28,728 bases of DNA from Bacteroidetes bacterium UBA3022. GTDB taxonomy: Bacteria > Bacteroidota > Bacteroidia > Chitinophagales > BACL12. Positions 8,826 to 17,029 of this stretch are shown here, in pieces. Positions within the stretch are counted from its first letter, which is position 1. Each line of letters starts with the position of its first letter. Under the pieces are notes generated by a model. It was not told where the DNA came from. It saw nothing but the letters and a program-made list of their open reading frames with translations, and searched no databases. The position numbers and the translations under genes are program-made. The stretch lies in contig DDYY01000027.1 of assembly GCA_002346225.1 (NCBI GenBank), forward strand, positions 1,826-30,553, given 5' to 3'.

Positions 8826-9551
8826 ATGCAGGTAGATTTATTTATTCCTTGTTTCATCGACCAACTGTTCCCCGATACCGGGTTCAATATGGTAAAAGTA
8901 TTGGAGAAGGCGGGATGCACGGTTCATTATAACCCGGAGCAGACCTGTTGTGGTCAGCCGGCTTTTAATGCCGGGTACTGGGATAAGACAGAAGATGTAA
9001 GCAAGAAATTTATCACCGATTTTTCGCAAACCGACCGTCCCATTGTGGCACCATCCGGATCTTGTGTAGGGTTTGTACGCAATTCCTACGGTGAGATGTT
9101 CGACAATACGCCCTACCACAACTATTGTAAGCAGGTAAAGCGGAATCTCTACGAATTCAGTGAGTTCATGGTGAATGTCCTGAAGGTGACCGACCTTGGC
9201 GGCACCCTGTCTGCGAAGGTTACCTACCACGATGCATGTGCTGCACTGAGAGAATGTAATATCAAATCCCAGCCCAGGCAGTTGCTGGAGGCAGTGAAAG
9301 GAGTCGAGATTGTAGAAATGGCCGAGGCGGAAACCTGCTGCGGGTTTGGCGGCACTTTTTCTACGAAGTTCGAAGCCATCTCCACAGGTATGGCCGACCA
9401 GAAAGGCAACAGTATTCTGGAAACCGGTGCTGATATCGTCGTATCAACCGACTATTCCTGCCTGATGCACCTGCAGGCTTATTTCAACAAACAAAAAATG
9501 CCGATTAAGGTCATGCACCTTGCCGACCTGCTGGCTGCAAGTATCAGCTGA
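8826..9551 (+). CDS. (Fe-S)-binding CCG-domain protein, LutA/YkgE-like
   Basis: The 241-residue soluble protein consists of two CCG (cysteine-rich) domains, the fold found in LutA, GlpC and heterodisulfide reductase subunit B. Visible cysteines form two matching sets: C9, C41-C42-G, C80 and C138, C171-C172-G, C212. Such domains bind iron-sulfur clusters and often take part in oxidation of lactate or glycolate. No LutB or LutC partner is in the window, so the substrate cannot be assigned; annotation as lactate utilisation would go beyond the evidence. The ATG at 8826 is preferred over an in-frame start at 8805, because the 8809-8816 promoter-like element would lie inside the longer version. 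Its stop overlaps the next start as TGATG, which indicates translational coupling to the CysH-type gene. Confidence 0.88.
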   Translation: MQVDLFIPCFIDQLFPDTGFNMVKVLEKAGCTVHYNPEQTCCGQPAFNAGYWDKTEDVSKKFITDFSQTDRPIVAPSGSCVGFVRNSYGEMFDNTPYHNYCKQVKRNLYEFSEFMVNVLKVTDLGGTLSAKVTYHDACAALRECNIKSQPRQLLEAVKGVEIVEMAEAETCCGFGGTFSTKFEAISTGMADQKGNSILETGADIVVSTDYSCLMHLQAYFNKQKMPIKVMHLADLLAASIS

Positions 9552-10219
9552 TGCCCGATTTCAATCAAATATCCCGGCACATCAATCAATATAAAGAAGA
9601 AGGAAAGAAGCTCTTTGTCAGTTCTTCTTTTCAAACACATAGTTTGCCGTTACTGCATATGCTCAGCCGGATAGACAAGGACATTCCAGTAGTATTTCTT
9701 CAAACCGGCTTTCACTTTCCTGAAACCATAACATTCCGCGATGAAGTGCTGCAGTTACTGGGCATGCAGATGATAGAATTGCGGTCCACTACACCTCCGG
9801 TCATGCAATTGAACGATAAGGGTAGGCTCTTGTATACCTCAGATCCTGATTATTGCTGCTACCTGAATAAGATTGCTCCCATGGAGCCGATGTTGGCTGC
9901 TTACGATATATGGATTAACGGTGTGCGGGGTGATCAGAATGCCAACAGGTCTACCTTTTCACTGGAACAACCTACCCACTCCAGAGCGGTACGTTACCAT
10001 CCGATCATTGACTGGGATGGCAAACAGATATATCAGTATATCAATGAATTTAATCTGCCCCGGCACCCGCTCGACGATAAGGGATACATAAGCGTAGGTT
10101 GTGAACCTTGTACCCGAAAGTTCGATGCTGCGATGCTTAATGATGAAAGGGGAAGCCGCTGGTTTGGTATGCAAAAAACAGAATGTGGTTTGCATACAGA
10201 GTTAATACAACAACCATGA
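9551..10219 (+). CDS. cysH: Sulfonucleotide reductase, APS-reductase type (CysH family)
   Basis: The 222-residue protein carries the hallmarks of assimilatory adenylyl-sulfate reductases: C102-C103 (DYCCYLNK), C184-x2-C187 (GCEPC) with 80 residues between the pairs, which is the CC-X80-CxxC pattern that binds a [4Fe-4S] cluster, and the catalytic ECGLH with C212 near the C-terminus. Family knowledge says these enzymes reduce APS (sometimes also PAPS) to sulfite using thioredoxin. The cluster motif argues for APS rather than PAPS as substrate. No cysD, cysN or sulfite reductase gene is nearby, so its place in sulfate assimilation rests on family membership. Length is normal. It overlaps by one base with the upstream Fe-S gene and by ATGA with the downstream epimerase. 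Confidence 0.9.
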   Translation: MPDFNQISRHINQYKEEGKKLFVSSSFQTHSLPLLHMLSRIDKDIPVVFLQTGFHFPETITFRDEVLQLLGMQMIELRSTTPPVMQLNDKGRLLYTSDPDYCCYLNKIAPMEPMLAAYDIWINGVRGDQNANRSTFSLEQPTHSRAVRYHPIIDWDGKQIYQYINEFNLPRHPLDDKGYISVGCEPCTRKFDAAMLNDERGSRWFGMQKTECGLHTELIQQP

Positions 10220-11154
10220 AAGTAGTAATAACAGGAGGTGCCGGTTACATAGGCTACGGGCTTGCCGATTTACTGGCAGCCAATGAAAAGGTTACCAGTG
10301 TCCTGTTGTACGATAACCTGAGCAGGCAGAATGATGCGGTTTTTTTTAGTCCGATAAGCCGGCCGGAACAGGTGCGACTTATCAAGGCTGATATCCTCGA
10401 CACGAGAAAGCTGCGCAAAGCTTTAAGTGGTGCCGATGTTTTAATACACCTTGCAGCGAGGGTATCTACGCCATTTGCCAATCAGGACCCGCACTTTTTT
10501 GAACAGGTCAATCACTGGGGGACGGCTGAAACAGTGTATGCGGCAGAGGCAACGGATATCAGGAGGTTCATTTACTTGAGCAGTGCTTCGGTATATGGAA
10601 AAACCACTGCACAGGTTACGGAAGAAACAATACCCAATCCGCAAAGTTATTATGGTATTTCAAAGCTGCGTGGGGAAGAACATGTAGCGAGGTTAAAAGA
10701 TAGTCGAGAAACATATATTATTCGCTGTGGGAATGTTTATGGGTACAGCGCTGCACTGCGCTTTGACGCTGTTATCAATAATTTCATGCTTCAGGCTAAT
10801 CTCGAAAACAGGCTGACCATTCACGGCAGCGGTATGCAGAAACGCTCTTTCGCACATGTGCTTGATGTAGATAGAATGCTTTCAGAACTTGTATTTACGG
10901 ATGCTCCCGGAGGCACTTACAATTTTATTCGTAAGACGCTTAGCATCAATGAAATTGCCGATGCCTTTGAAGCGTTATTCCCTCAGCTGGAAAGAATATA
11001 CATCAATCAGCATATTGGGATGAGCAGTCTGGAAGTAAGCAGCGACTCCAGGTTGTCAGCACATCTCTCTATTCCGGAAACTTCCCTGTTGGATGAACTC
11101 AAGGCGTTTAAATCAAGATTCGCATTCGGCAATTCGCTGTCTGCTCTACAGTAA
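10216..11154 (+). CDS. NAD-dependent epimerase/dehydratase (extended SDR)
   Basis: The 312-residue protein has an N-terminal Rossmann fold with GGAGYIG (residues 7-13), the acidic adenosine-binding D33 in YDN, a serine-rich LSSASVYG (121-128) and the catalytic YxxxK as Y146-K150 (SYYGISK). Extended SDR enzymes of this kind act on nucleotide sugars. The two downstream glycosyltransferase genes support a role in surface sugar synthesis, but the specific substrate is not visible. The ATG at 10216 overlaps the cysH stop (ATGA) and places the Rossmann motif at the very N-terminus; the open frame to 10183 adds residues with no homology value. The stop is directly followed by the RecQ ATG (TAAATG), so the genes are probably co-translated. 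Confidence 0.87.
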   Translation: MKVVITGGAGYIGYGLADLLAANEKVTSVLLYDNLSRQNDAVFFSPISRPEQVRLIKADILDTRKLRKALSGADVLIHLAARVSTPFANQDPHFFEQVNHWGTAETVYAAEATDIRRFIYLSSASVYGKTTAQVTEETIPNPQSYYGISKLRGEEHVARLKDSRETYIIRCGNVYGYSAALRFDAVINNFMLQANLENRLTIHGSGMQKRSFAHVLDVDRMLSELVFTDAPGGTYNFIRKTLSINEIADAFEALFPQLERIYINQHIGMSSLEVSSDSRLSAHLSIPETSLLDELKAFKSRFAFGNSLSALQ

Positions 11155-13059
11155 ATGAAGGAGGCGCTCGATATCCTGAAAAAGTATTGGAAGTACCCCT
11201 CATTTCGGGAAGGTCAGGAGGATATTGTCCGTTCGGTATTGGAAGGCAAAGATACCCTAGCCCTGCTACCCACCGGTGGGGGAAAGTCTGTTTGCTTTCA
11301 GGTACCTGCATTACTTAGAGAGGGAGTAACCCTCGTTATTTCTCCGCTTATTGCTCTGATGAAAGACCAGGTCGAAGGACTTCAGAAAAAGGGAATCGCT
11401 GCACAGGCCATCCATTCCGGTATGGAAAAGCGCCAGGTAGAACGCATCCTGGATAATGCTGTGGCCGGCACAGTCAAATTGCTCTATCTGTCCCCTGAAA
11501 GATTGCTCACCTCTGTATTCAAAGAGCACCTCCGCATTATGGAGGTAGGAATGATAGTGGTAGACGAGGCACATTGTATTTCTCAGTGGGGGTATGATTT
11601 TCGCCCACCTTATCTCCGCATTGCTGAGATTCGGGAATGGACAGGCAACGCGCCCATGATTGCACTTACAGCTACTGCAACAGATCAGGTGTGTAATGAC
11701 ATATGTGAAAAGCTGGAAATGAAAGCGCCTGCCATTTTCAAAACGAGTTTCGATAGGCCCAATATGCACCTGATTGTCAGAAAGGAAGAGGACAAGTGGG
11801 GTAAACTGAAAGAGGTATTGCAAAGGGTCCCCGGAACCGCAGTGATTTATGTGCGCAACAGAAGAAAGACGAAAGAGATTGCTCAATTCTTGCAACGAAA
11901 CAGGATTTCAGCTGACTTCTACCATGCCGGCAGAAATGCAGAGGAGCGCTCCATGGTGCAGGAACGATGGATTAATGGAGCCATTCGCGTAGTGGCATGC
12001 ACCAATGCTTTTGGAATGGGGATAGACAAAGCCGATGTGCGCCTCGTTTTGCACTGGGATATTCCCGATAGTCCGGAGGCCTATTTTCAGGAAGCCGGTC
12101 GTGCAGGAAGGGATGGAAACCGTTGCTTTGCAGGAATTATCTATACAGCTCAGGATGATGTGGAGCTAAAGAGTAATTTAACCCGACAGTATCCGCCACC
12201 CGAAGAAATTCGGAAAACGTATCACGCTCTTTCTAATATGTTGCAGATTGCCAGTGGAGCAGGAGCAGGACAAACCTTTCCGCTGGATATGGAATCACTG
12301 ATGCGCTACAACAAGCAGGATCCTGTGATTATAGCCTATGCACTGAGAGTATTGCAACATCAGGGTTTTATATATATAAACGATACAGCGCAGTACTTTG
12401 CGACGATTTTTGTCCCGATTAGCCATGAAGATTTATATCGGTACCAGATTGAAAACCGGCAATCGGAGCGGATACTGAAGGCCATTCTCAGGGCATATCC
12501 CGGTATTTTCGATGATCATGTAGCCATCAGGGAAGGAGAGTTGGCACATCATCTGTCCATTCCCAAAGCGGAAGTTGTCAATATGCTGAACTGGTTGCAC
12601 AAGCAGGAGGTAATTGAGTATCAACCTGCTTCCAATACGATGCGGGTAACGTATCTGACGGAGCGGTATCGGCCGGAAGATCTTCCGCTGGACATCCAGA
12701 TGTTGCGGAAAATAAAGGAGCAGGCGGAAATCAGGGTAGATGCCATGCTGGATTATGTACAAGGGAATCCTTCCTGTCGTATGCAAAAAATGCTGCGCTA
12801 TTTCGGAGAAGAAAGTCCGCCCTGCAATCGCTGCGATTATTGTCTGGAAAGAGATAAGCTGGATTTAAAAGATGACGATATCACGCTCACCTATAACTGG
12901 CTCAAAGAACACCTCAAAGATGGAAGTGTACCACTTACGGATGTGGTGGCAGAGAAGTTGCCCATTAAAAAAAAGAAGTTTCTCGAAGCACTGAGCTATC
13001 TTACCGATAATAATATGGTCAGATATGTAAATAACAATGAGCTGGAATGGCGGGATTGA
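11155..13059 (+). CDS. recQ: RecQ-family ATP-dependent DNA helicase
   Basis: The 634-residue protein has a complete SF2 helicase core: Q-motif region near 16-21, Walker A LPTGGGKS with K44, DEAH at 137-140 (VVDEAHCISQWG), a motif III-like ALTATAT, and a motif VI-like QEAGRAGRDG. The four-cysteine zinc cluster lies late, at C541, C557, C560 and C563, and is preceded by roughly 180 residues of winged-helix-like sequence; in E. coli RecQ the zinc domain directly follows the helicase. The C-terminal 60 residues look like a further winged helix, not an HRDC. This arrangement seems to be the form common in Bacteroidota. It should unwind DNA 3' to 5' in recombination and fork repair. It begins immediately after the epimerase stop and overlaps the following glycosyltransferase by 13 bases. 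Confidence 0.95.
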   Translation: MKEALDILKKYWKYPSFREGQEDIVRSVLEGKDTLALLPTGGGKSVCFQVPALLREGVTLVISPLIALMKDQVEGLQKKGIAAQAIHSGMEKRQVERILDNAVAGTVKLLYLSPERLLTSVFKEHLRIMEVGMIVVDEAHCISQWGYDFRPPYLRIAEIREWTGNAPMIALTATATDQVCNDICEKLEMKAPAIFKTSFDRPNMHLIVRKEEDKWGKLKEVLQRVPGTAVIYVRNRRKTKEIAQFLQRNRISADFYHAGRNAEERSMVQERWINGAIRVVACTNAFGMGIDKADVRLVLHWDIPDSPEAYFQEAGRAGRDGNRCFAGIIYTAQDDVELKSNLTRQYPPPEEIRKTYHALSNMLQIASGAGAGQTFPLDMESLMRYNKQDPVIIAYALRVLQHQGFIYINDTAQYFATIFVPISHEDLYRYQIENRQSERILKAILRAYPGIFDDHVAIREGELAHHLSIPKAEVVNMLNWLHKQEVIEYQPASNTMRVTYLTERYRPEDLPLDIQMLRKIKEQAEIRVDAMLDYVQGNPSCRMQKMLRYFGEESPPCNRCDYCLERDKLDLKDDDITLTYNWLKEHLKDGSVPLTDVVAEKLPIKKKKFLEALSYLTDNNMVRYVNNNELEWRD

Positions 13060-14156
13060 AAAATATCGTTTTTACTGTCACCAACGACTTGTCATACGAT
13101 CAGCGCATGAAGCGCATTTGTACCGCATTAACGGAAGCAGGATACCACGTTACCCTCATTGGTTTTGAGAAGCGGGCTTCCATCCCTTTGCAGCCCTCTG
13201 TTTATGAGGAAAAGCGACTACGTTTACTATTCCGGAAAGGCAAGCTTTTTTATCTAGAATACAATCTGCGATTGTTCTTTTTGCTGCTGTTGGGCCGAAG
13301 GTATGAGATATACGGGCCGGTTGACCTGGATACTATTTTACCGCAATTCATAGTGGCAAAACTCAAACGGGCAGTGCTGGTGTATGATGCCCACGAGTAT
13401 TTTACAGAACTTCCCGAAATAGCAGACAGGCCGCTCATAAAATACATTTGGGAAGCCATCGCCCGATTGACGCTTCCTTATATTCGCTACAATTATACAG
13501 TGGGCAATGCCATTGCGCTGGAATTGACCAAAAGGTATGGACAACCTTATGAGGTTATTCGTAACGTACCTGCTTACTATGAAGCCCCAATGCAGCATGA
13601 GTCGAAAGAGAGGAAGGTTTTCCTGTACCAGGGCGCCCTCAACAAGGGTAGGGGGATTGAAGAGATGATGCTGGCTGTGCAGGATATGGACGTAGAATTG
13701 CATATTGCCGGAGAAGGGGATTTATCGGAGGAATTGAGGGCATTTGCACAAGCATTGCCTCATACAGATAAAATCAAATTCCTAGGATATGTGGAACCTG
13801 CCAGACTAATTGAAATAACTACCAAGGCTTATGCAGGTCTCAATCTGGTAAGCAATGAAGGCAAAAGTTATTATTTAAGCCTTTCCAATAAGTTTTTTGA
13901 TTATATAATGGCGGGCATTCCACAGGTTACCATGAATTATCCGGAGTATGAAGTATTGAACATGGAATATGATGTAGCACTTACCATCAGTCATCTCTCT
14001 GTAGAGCCATTAAAGGATGCCATGCTGCAGCTACTTGGTGACAATGCGGTCTACTCCCGACTTAAAAGCAATACCAGAAATGCCGCGAAGATGCTCAACT
14101 GGCAAATAGAAAAAGAAAAACTGCTCAACATCTATGCAGGAATCAGCAAATCATAA
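13047..14156 (+). CDS. Glycosyltransferase, GT-B fold (GT4-like)
   Basis: The 369-residue protein has two Rossmann-like halves. The N-terminal half opens with KNIVFTVTNDLSYDQRM, a pattern common in GT4-type enzymes, and contains VYDAHEYF near residue 112. The C-terminal half carries LYQGALNKGRGIEEMM and a donor-site-like stretch around NKFFDYIMAGIPQV. No signal peptide or membrane segment is visible, so it should act in the cytoplasm, using an activated sugar for a surface polysaccharide or glycolipid. The sugar cannot be deduced. The start overlaps the last 13 bases of recQ and its end overlaps the next glycosyltransferase by 23 bases. Confidence 0.85.
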   Translation: MAGLKNIVFTVTNDLSYDQRMKRICTALTEAGYHVTLIGFEKRASIPLQPSVYEEKRLRLLFRKGKLFYLEYNLRLFFLLLLGRRYEIYGPVDLDTILPQFIVAKLKRAVLVYDAHEYFTELPEIADRPLIKYIWEAIARLTLPYIRYNYTVGNAIALELTKRYGQPYEVIRNVPAYYEAPMQHESKERKVFLYQGALNKGRGIEEMMLAVQDMDVELHIAGEGDLSEELRAFAQALPHTDKIKFLGYVEPARLIEITTKAYAGLNLVSNEGKSYYLSLSNKFFDYIMAGIPQVTMNYPEYEVLNMEYDVALTISHLSVEPLKDAMLQLLGDNAVYSRLKSNTRNAAKMLNWQIEKEKLLNIYAGISKS

Positions 14157-15285
14157 GGTCCATATAGTAGCGTTCGACGTGCCTTATCCGCCTGACTATG
14201 GTGGGGTGATAGATGTGTATTATAAAATAAAGGCGCTGCAACAACTTGGGATAGGCATTATCCTCCACTGTTTTACCTATAAAAGACAGGCTGCTGAAGA
14301 ACTGGAAGAAATATGTGAAAAGGTATATTACTACAAAAGGTCACCCATGTGGCTGGCCTATTTCTCTCCACTTCCCATGATTATTGCATCGCGCAAGTCG
14401 AAATTGTTATTGCAACGCTTAGCTGCTGATGCTCACCCCGTGTTACTGGAAGGATTGCATACTTGCGGTTGGCTGGGAAATGCAGCCTTAAAGGAGAAGC
14501 AGGTAGTAGTTCGGATGCATAATAATGAGCATACTTACTACACACATCTTGCTCAGGAAGAAAAGAATCTATTCAAACGATGGTACTATCAGGTAGAGTC
14601 CCAACGCCTGGCAAAGAAAGAGCATATATTAAGCAAAGCCTCCTCGGTAGCTTGCATTGCAATGGCCGAGACCAAGTATTATCAAAAAAAATATCAGCAT
14701 GCATTTTATGTCGGACCATTTCATGGCAATGATAAGATGCATAATCCACAAGGCTCCGGTGAGTATGTACTTTATCACGGCAACCTGGGTATCAATGAAA
14801 ACAATAGTGCAGCCTGTTATCTGGTAAAGGAGGTTTTTGCAAAGACCAACCGGCCTGTAATCATTGCGGGTAACCGGCCGTCTCAGCAATTGATCCAGAT
14901 GGCCAGACCACACGCTCATATTACAATTGTAGCCAATCCATCGCAGGCTGAAATGCAGCGACTGATTCGCGACGCACATCTGCACATGCTGGTAACTTTT
15001 CAAAATACAGGAGTCAAATTGAAATTGATTCAGGCATTGTTCAACGGCCGCTTTATCGTTGCCAATAAGGCTATGATAGAAGATACCGGGCTGGAAAAAT
15101 ATGTCACCATAGCCAATACACCGGAAGAACAACTTCAGGCCATGGAGGCATTGTTTTCTATGGAGATGGATGATGAACAATTGCGCCTGAGGAGTGGCAT
15201 GCTCAACGACTTATCGGACCGGCAGGGAGCCCGGCTTATTGCGGATCGGCTTTTTCCAGGTGCTCGACCTGAAGCCCCCCATTGA
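14134..15285 (+). CDS. Glycosyltransferase, GT-B fold
   Basis: The 383-residue protein begins with the GT4-like VHIVAFDVPYPPDYGGVIDV (acceptor-side glycine loop) and carries VVRMHNNEHTYY around residue 129, YVLYHGNLGINENN at the start of the C-terminal half, and KLKLIQALFNGRFIVANKAM as a donor-binding-like segment. It is a second, clearly different glycosyltransferase next to the first, which suggests consecutive steps on one glycan. It is the last gene of the packed operon. Its 3' end overlaps the convergent ftsE gene by 50 bases (15236-15285), and both C-termini look natural. Substrate unknown. Confidence 0.83.
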   Translation: MQESANHKVHIVAFDVPYPPDYGGVIDVYYKIKALQQLGIGIILHCFTYKRQAAEELEEICEKVYYYKRSPMWLAYFSPLPMIIASRKSKLLLQRLAADAHPVLLEGLHTCGWLGNAALKEKQVVVRMHNNEHTYYTHLAQEEKNLFKRWYYQVESQRLAKKEHILSKASSVACIAMAETKYYQKKYQHAFYVGPFHGNDKMHNPQGSGEYVLYHGNLGINENNSAACYLVKEVFAKTNRPVIIAGNRPSQQLIQMARPHAHITIVANPSQAEMQRLIRDAHLHMLVTFQNTGVKLKLIQALFNGRFIVANKAMIEDTGLEKYVTIANTPEEQLQAMEALFSMEMDDEQLRLRSGMLNDLSDRQGARLIADRLFPGARPEAPH

Positions 15286-15934
15286 TGCAACGAAGTGTTT
15301 TTGCCGGCCACTTTTCCAGTATGTTATAATTGTGCGTGGCCATGAGTATGGCTGTTTTGTATTCCGCATTCAGATGACGTAATAACTGCATAATATCATC
15401 GGATGTCTCAGGATCAAGATTACCGGTAGGCTCATCCGCCACAATGATTTCGGGGTCATTGATGATGGCTCTTGCAATCACCAGTCGTTGTTGTTCTCCG
15501 CCGGATAGTTCGTAAGGCATCTTGAAACCTTTTGTGGGTAATCCTACCCGTCGCAATGCCTCGTCAATTTTAATCTTTATAAGCGCTTTATCCTTGTTAC
15601 CTGTAGCCCGCAATACAAATTCGAGGTTAGCTTCCACACTTCTGTCCATCAACAGCTGAAAATCCTGAAAAACAATGCCCAGTTTCCTGCGCAGGTAGGG
15701 GGTCTTTTTCCACGTAAGGTCATTCAAATCAAAGCCGGCCACATATGCGGCACCACCTGAAAGCGGAAGTTCCCCGTAAATGGTCTTCAACAGACTGCTT
15801 TTTCCGGTACCGGTTTTCCCTATCAGATAGACAAACTCTCCGTGGTCAATATCGAATGTTACATTGGAAAGCACCAGAGTAGGGCCCTGGTTGATATTGG
15901 CGTGCAGGAATTGTATAACCGGTTCTGGCTGCAT
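15236..15934 (-). CDS. ftsE: FtsE-like ABC transporter ATP-binding protein
   Basis: The 232-residue ATPase has Walker A GKTGTGKSS, Q-loop VFQDFQLL, signature LSGGEQQRLVIARA, Walker B IIVADEPTGNLDP and the H-loop MATHNYNIL. The short length, the DEPTGNLDP form and the overall pattern fit FtsE, which with membrane partner FtsX controls peptidoglycan hydrolases at the division site. No ftsX is next to it in this window, which is common in Bacteroidota where the pair can be split. A LolD/MacB-type ATPase is the alternative; absence of a neighbouring permease keeps this open. Its last 50 bases overlap the convergent glycosyltransferase. An exact -7 element (15951-15958) lies 16 bases upstream of the ATG. 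Confidence 0.85.
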   Translation of the reverse strand: MQPEPVIQFLHANINQGPTLVLSNVTFDIDHGEFVYLIGKTGTGKSSLLKTIYGELPLSGGAAYVAGFDLNDLTWKKTPYLRRKLGIVFQDFQLLMDRSVEANLEFVLRATGNKDKALIKIKIDEALRRVGLPTKGFKMPYELSGGEQQRLVIARAIINDPEIIVADEPTGNLDPETSDDIMQLLRHLNAEYKTAILMATHNYNILEKWPAKTLRCINGGLQVEHLEKADPQ

Positions 15935-15950
15935 ATCTAGTGTTCTTGCT

Positions 15951-15958
15951 CAAAAATA
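15951..15958 (-). promoter_or_regulatory. Candidate -7 element TATTTTTG upstream of ftsE
   Basis: On the minus strand these bases read TATTTTTG, an exact match to TAnnTTTG, ending 16 bases before the ftsE ATG. No TTG lies at the usual spacing upstream. Two direct copies of TGTTATCA (plus-strand reading, 15985-15992 and 16001-16008) lie further upstream with a 16-base period. Confidence 0.42.
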
Positions 15959-16005
15959 AATCCTATTGGCGTGTTGTCGCTGCTTGTTATCAACAATAGA
16001 TGTTA

Positions 16006-17016
16006 TCAGCGGGGATAGTGGAGCATCTTATTAGCCAGCAGTGCGCCATTATCGGTATCGTAAATGCCTACTTCGACATCTATTCGCTCTGGATAAAAAT
16101 GAAAGTTCAGTGCGCCAAAGTTTTTCTTTATGATCAAAGCGCCATCCCTGTATGCATTCTTCTCTTCCCTGGCCTGTCCCCAGGTGTGGGTGAGTCCGCT
16201 GGCGGTGATATCATAGAGTGGATACTGCAATATCCCGTGAGGGTAGTAGCTCATTTCTGCAATATGACGGTCACCGCTGATGAATAGCAGGGCTTTGGGC
16301 TGAATATCGCCAAGCATGTACATTAACCGTTGTTGGGCAAGCGGTAAATTGGCCCACTTTTCCCAGCCATGTTCCTCGGCTATCACCTGAACACTGCTGA
16401 CAACAATGAAAAAATCAACATTGGTATCTGAGAGCTCATTAAAGAGCCAGTCCCACTGAGCCTTTCCCAGCATATCGCCGCTGTCATTGACCGCATAGCG
16501 CTTGTCAGGCAGGGAAGAGGGCGTTAAAGTATCGCGGAAGGTTCTTGTATCGAGCAGGATTACCCGCACCAGGTTGGTATCGGTATATATATCATAACTG
16601 TAATAAATACCATCCCGTTCTGCCATCGGATGTTGGCCGTCATAGCCCATAAATGTCATAAACGAGCTTTTGGCGCTGGCCTTTGCTGACCATTCTTTGC
16701 CTCCGTCGTTCTTGCCATAATCGTGGTCATCCCAGGTGCCTATAACCGGAACCTTTTCGAGAAATGATGCATAGTAGGGATTGTTGCGCTGCGTCCGATA
16801 CATGCTATTGAGCACTGCTGTATCCGGACTGTCCCCGTAAATGATATCGCCGGTCCATACAAACAAATCCGGGTGAAGCACAGCTATTTGTTGCCAATAA
16901 TCCTGCGGCAATTCAGGCTTGTTGCAGGAGCCAAAGGTAATGGTCAGAGAAGAAGGGCGTTGTGCCATCAACTGGTTGGTGCACAAGAGGCTGAGCCATA
17001 CAAATACATACTTCAT
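16006..17016 (-). CDS. PhoD-like metallophosphatase (alkaline phosphatase D family), exported
   Basis: The 336-residue protein starts with a signal peptide (residues 1-18, ending LMAQ). It then shows the PhoD-like metallophosphatase motifs in order: FGSC at 28-31, TGDIIYGD with D57 and D62, WDDHDYGKND from W95 and SGDRH near residue 245. These residues coordinate the metal centre of PhoD-type phosphatases/phosphodiesterases. The N-terminal PhoD_N extension is absent, so it is the short single-domain form common in Bacteroidota. It should act in the periplasm or at the surface on phosphate esters; the substrate is unknown. An intrinsic terminator of the upstream DUF547 gene lies just before it, so it probably has its own promoter. 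Confidence 0.9.
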   Translation of the reverse strand: MKYVFVWLSLLCTNQLMAQRPSSLTITFGSCNKPELPQDYWQQIAVLHPDLFVWTGDIIYGDSPDTAVLNSMYRTQRNNPYYASFLEKVPVIGTWDDHDYGKNDGGKEWSAKASAKSSFMTFMGYDGQHPMAERDGIYYSYDIYTDTNLVRVILLDTRTFRDTLTPSSLPDKRYAVNDSGDMLGKAQWDWLFNELSDTNVDFFIVVSSVQVIAEEHGWEKWANLPLAQQRLMYMLGDIQPKALLFISGDRHIAEMSYYPHGILQYPLYDITASGLTHTWGQAREEKNAYRDGALIIKKNFGALNFHFYPERIDVEVGIYDTDNGALLANKMLHYPR

Positions 17017-17020
17017 GCAG

Positions 17021-17028
17021 GAAAATTA
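17021..17028 (-). promoter_or_regulatory. Candidate -7 element TAATTTTC for the PhoD-like gene
   Basis: On the minus strand this is TAATTTTC, one mismatch from TAnnTTTG, ending 4 bases before the ATG. It follows directly after the DUF547 terminator, where a new promoter is required. Weak by itself. Confidence 0.22.
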
Positions 17029-17029
17029 C

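Noticed and set aside
9551..10219. DndC-like phosphorothioation protein
   Set aside because: The C-terminal ECGLH and the CC-X80-CxxC cluster motif identify a sulfonucleotide reductase, and no other dnd gene is present.
11311..11895. 194-codon minus-strand frame inside recQ
   Set aside because: Shadow of the RecQ helicase core; His/Cys-rich composition is typical of antisense translation.
14629..15180. 183-codon minus-strand frame in the second glycosyltransferase
   Set aside because: Antisense shadow of a gene with clear GT-B motifs.
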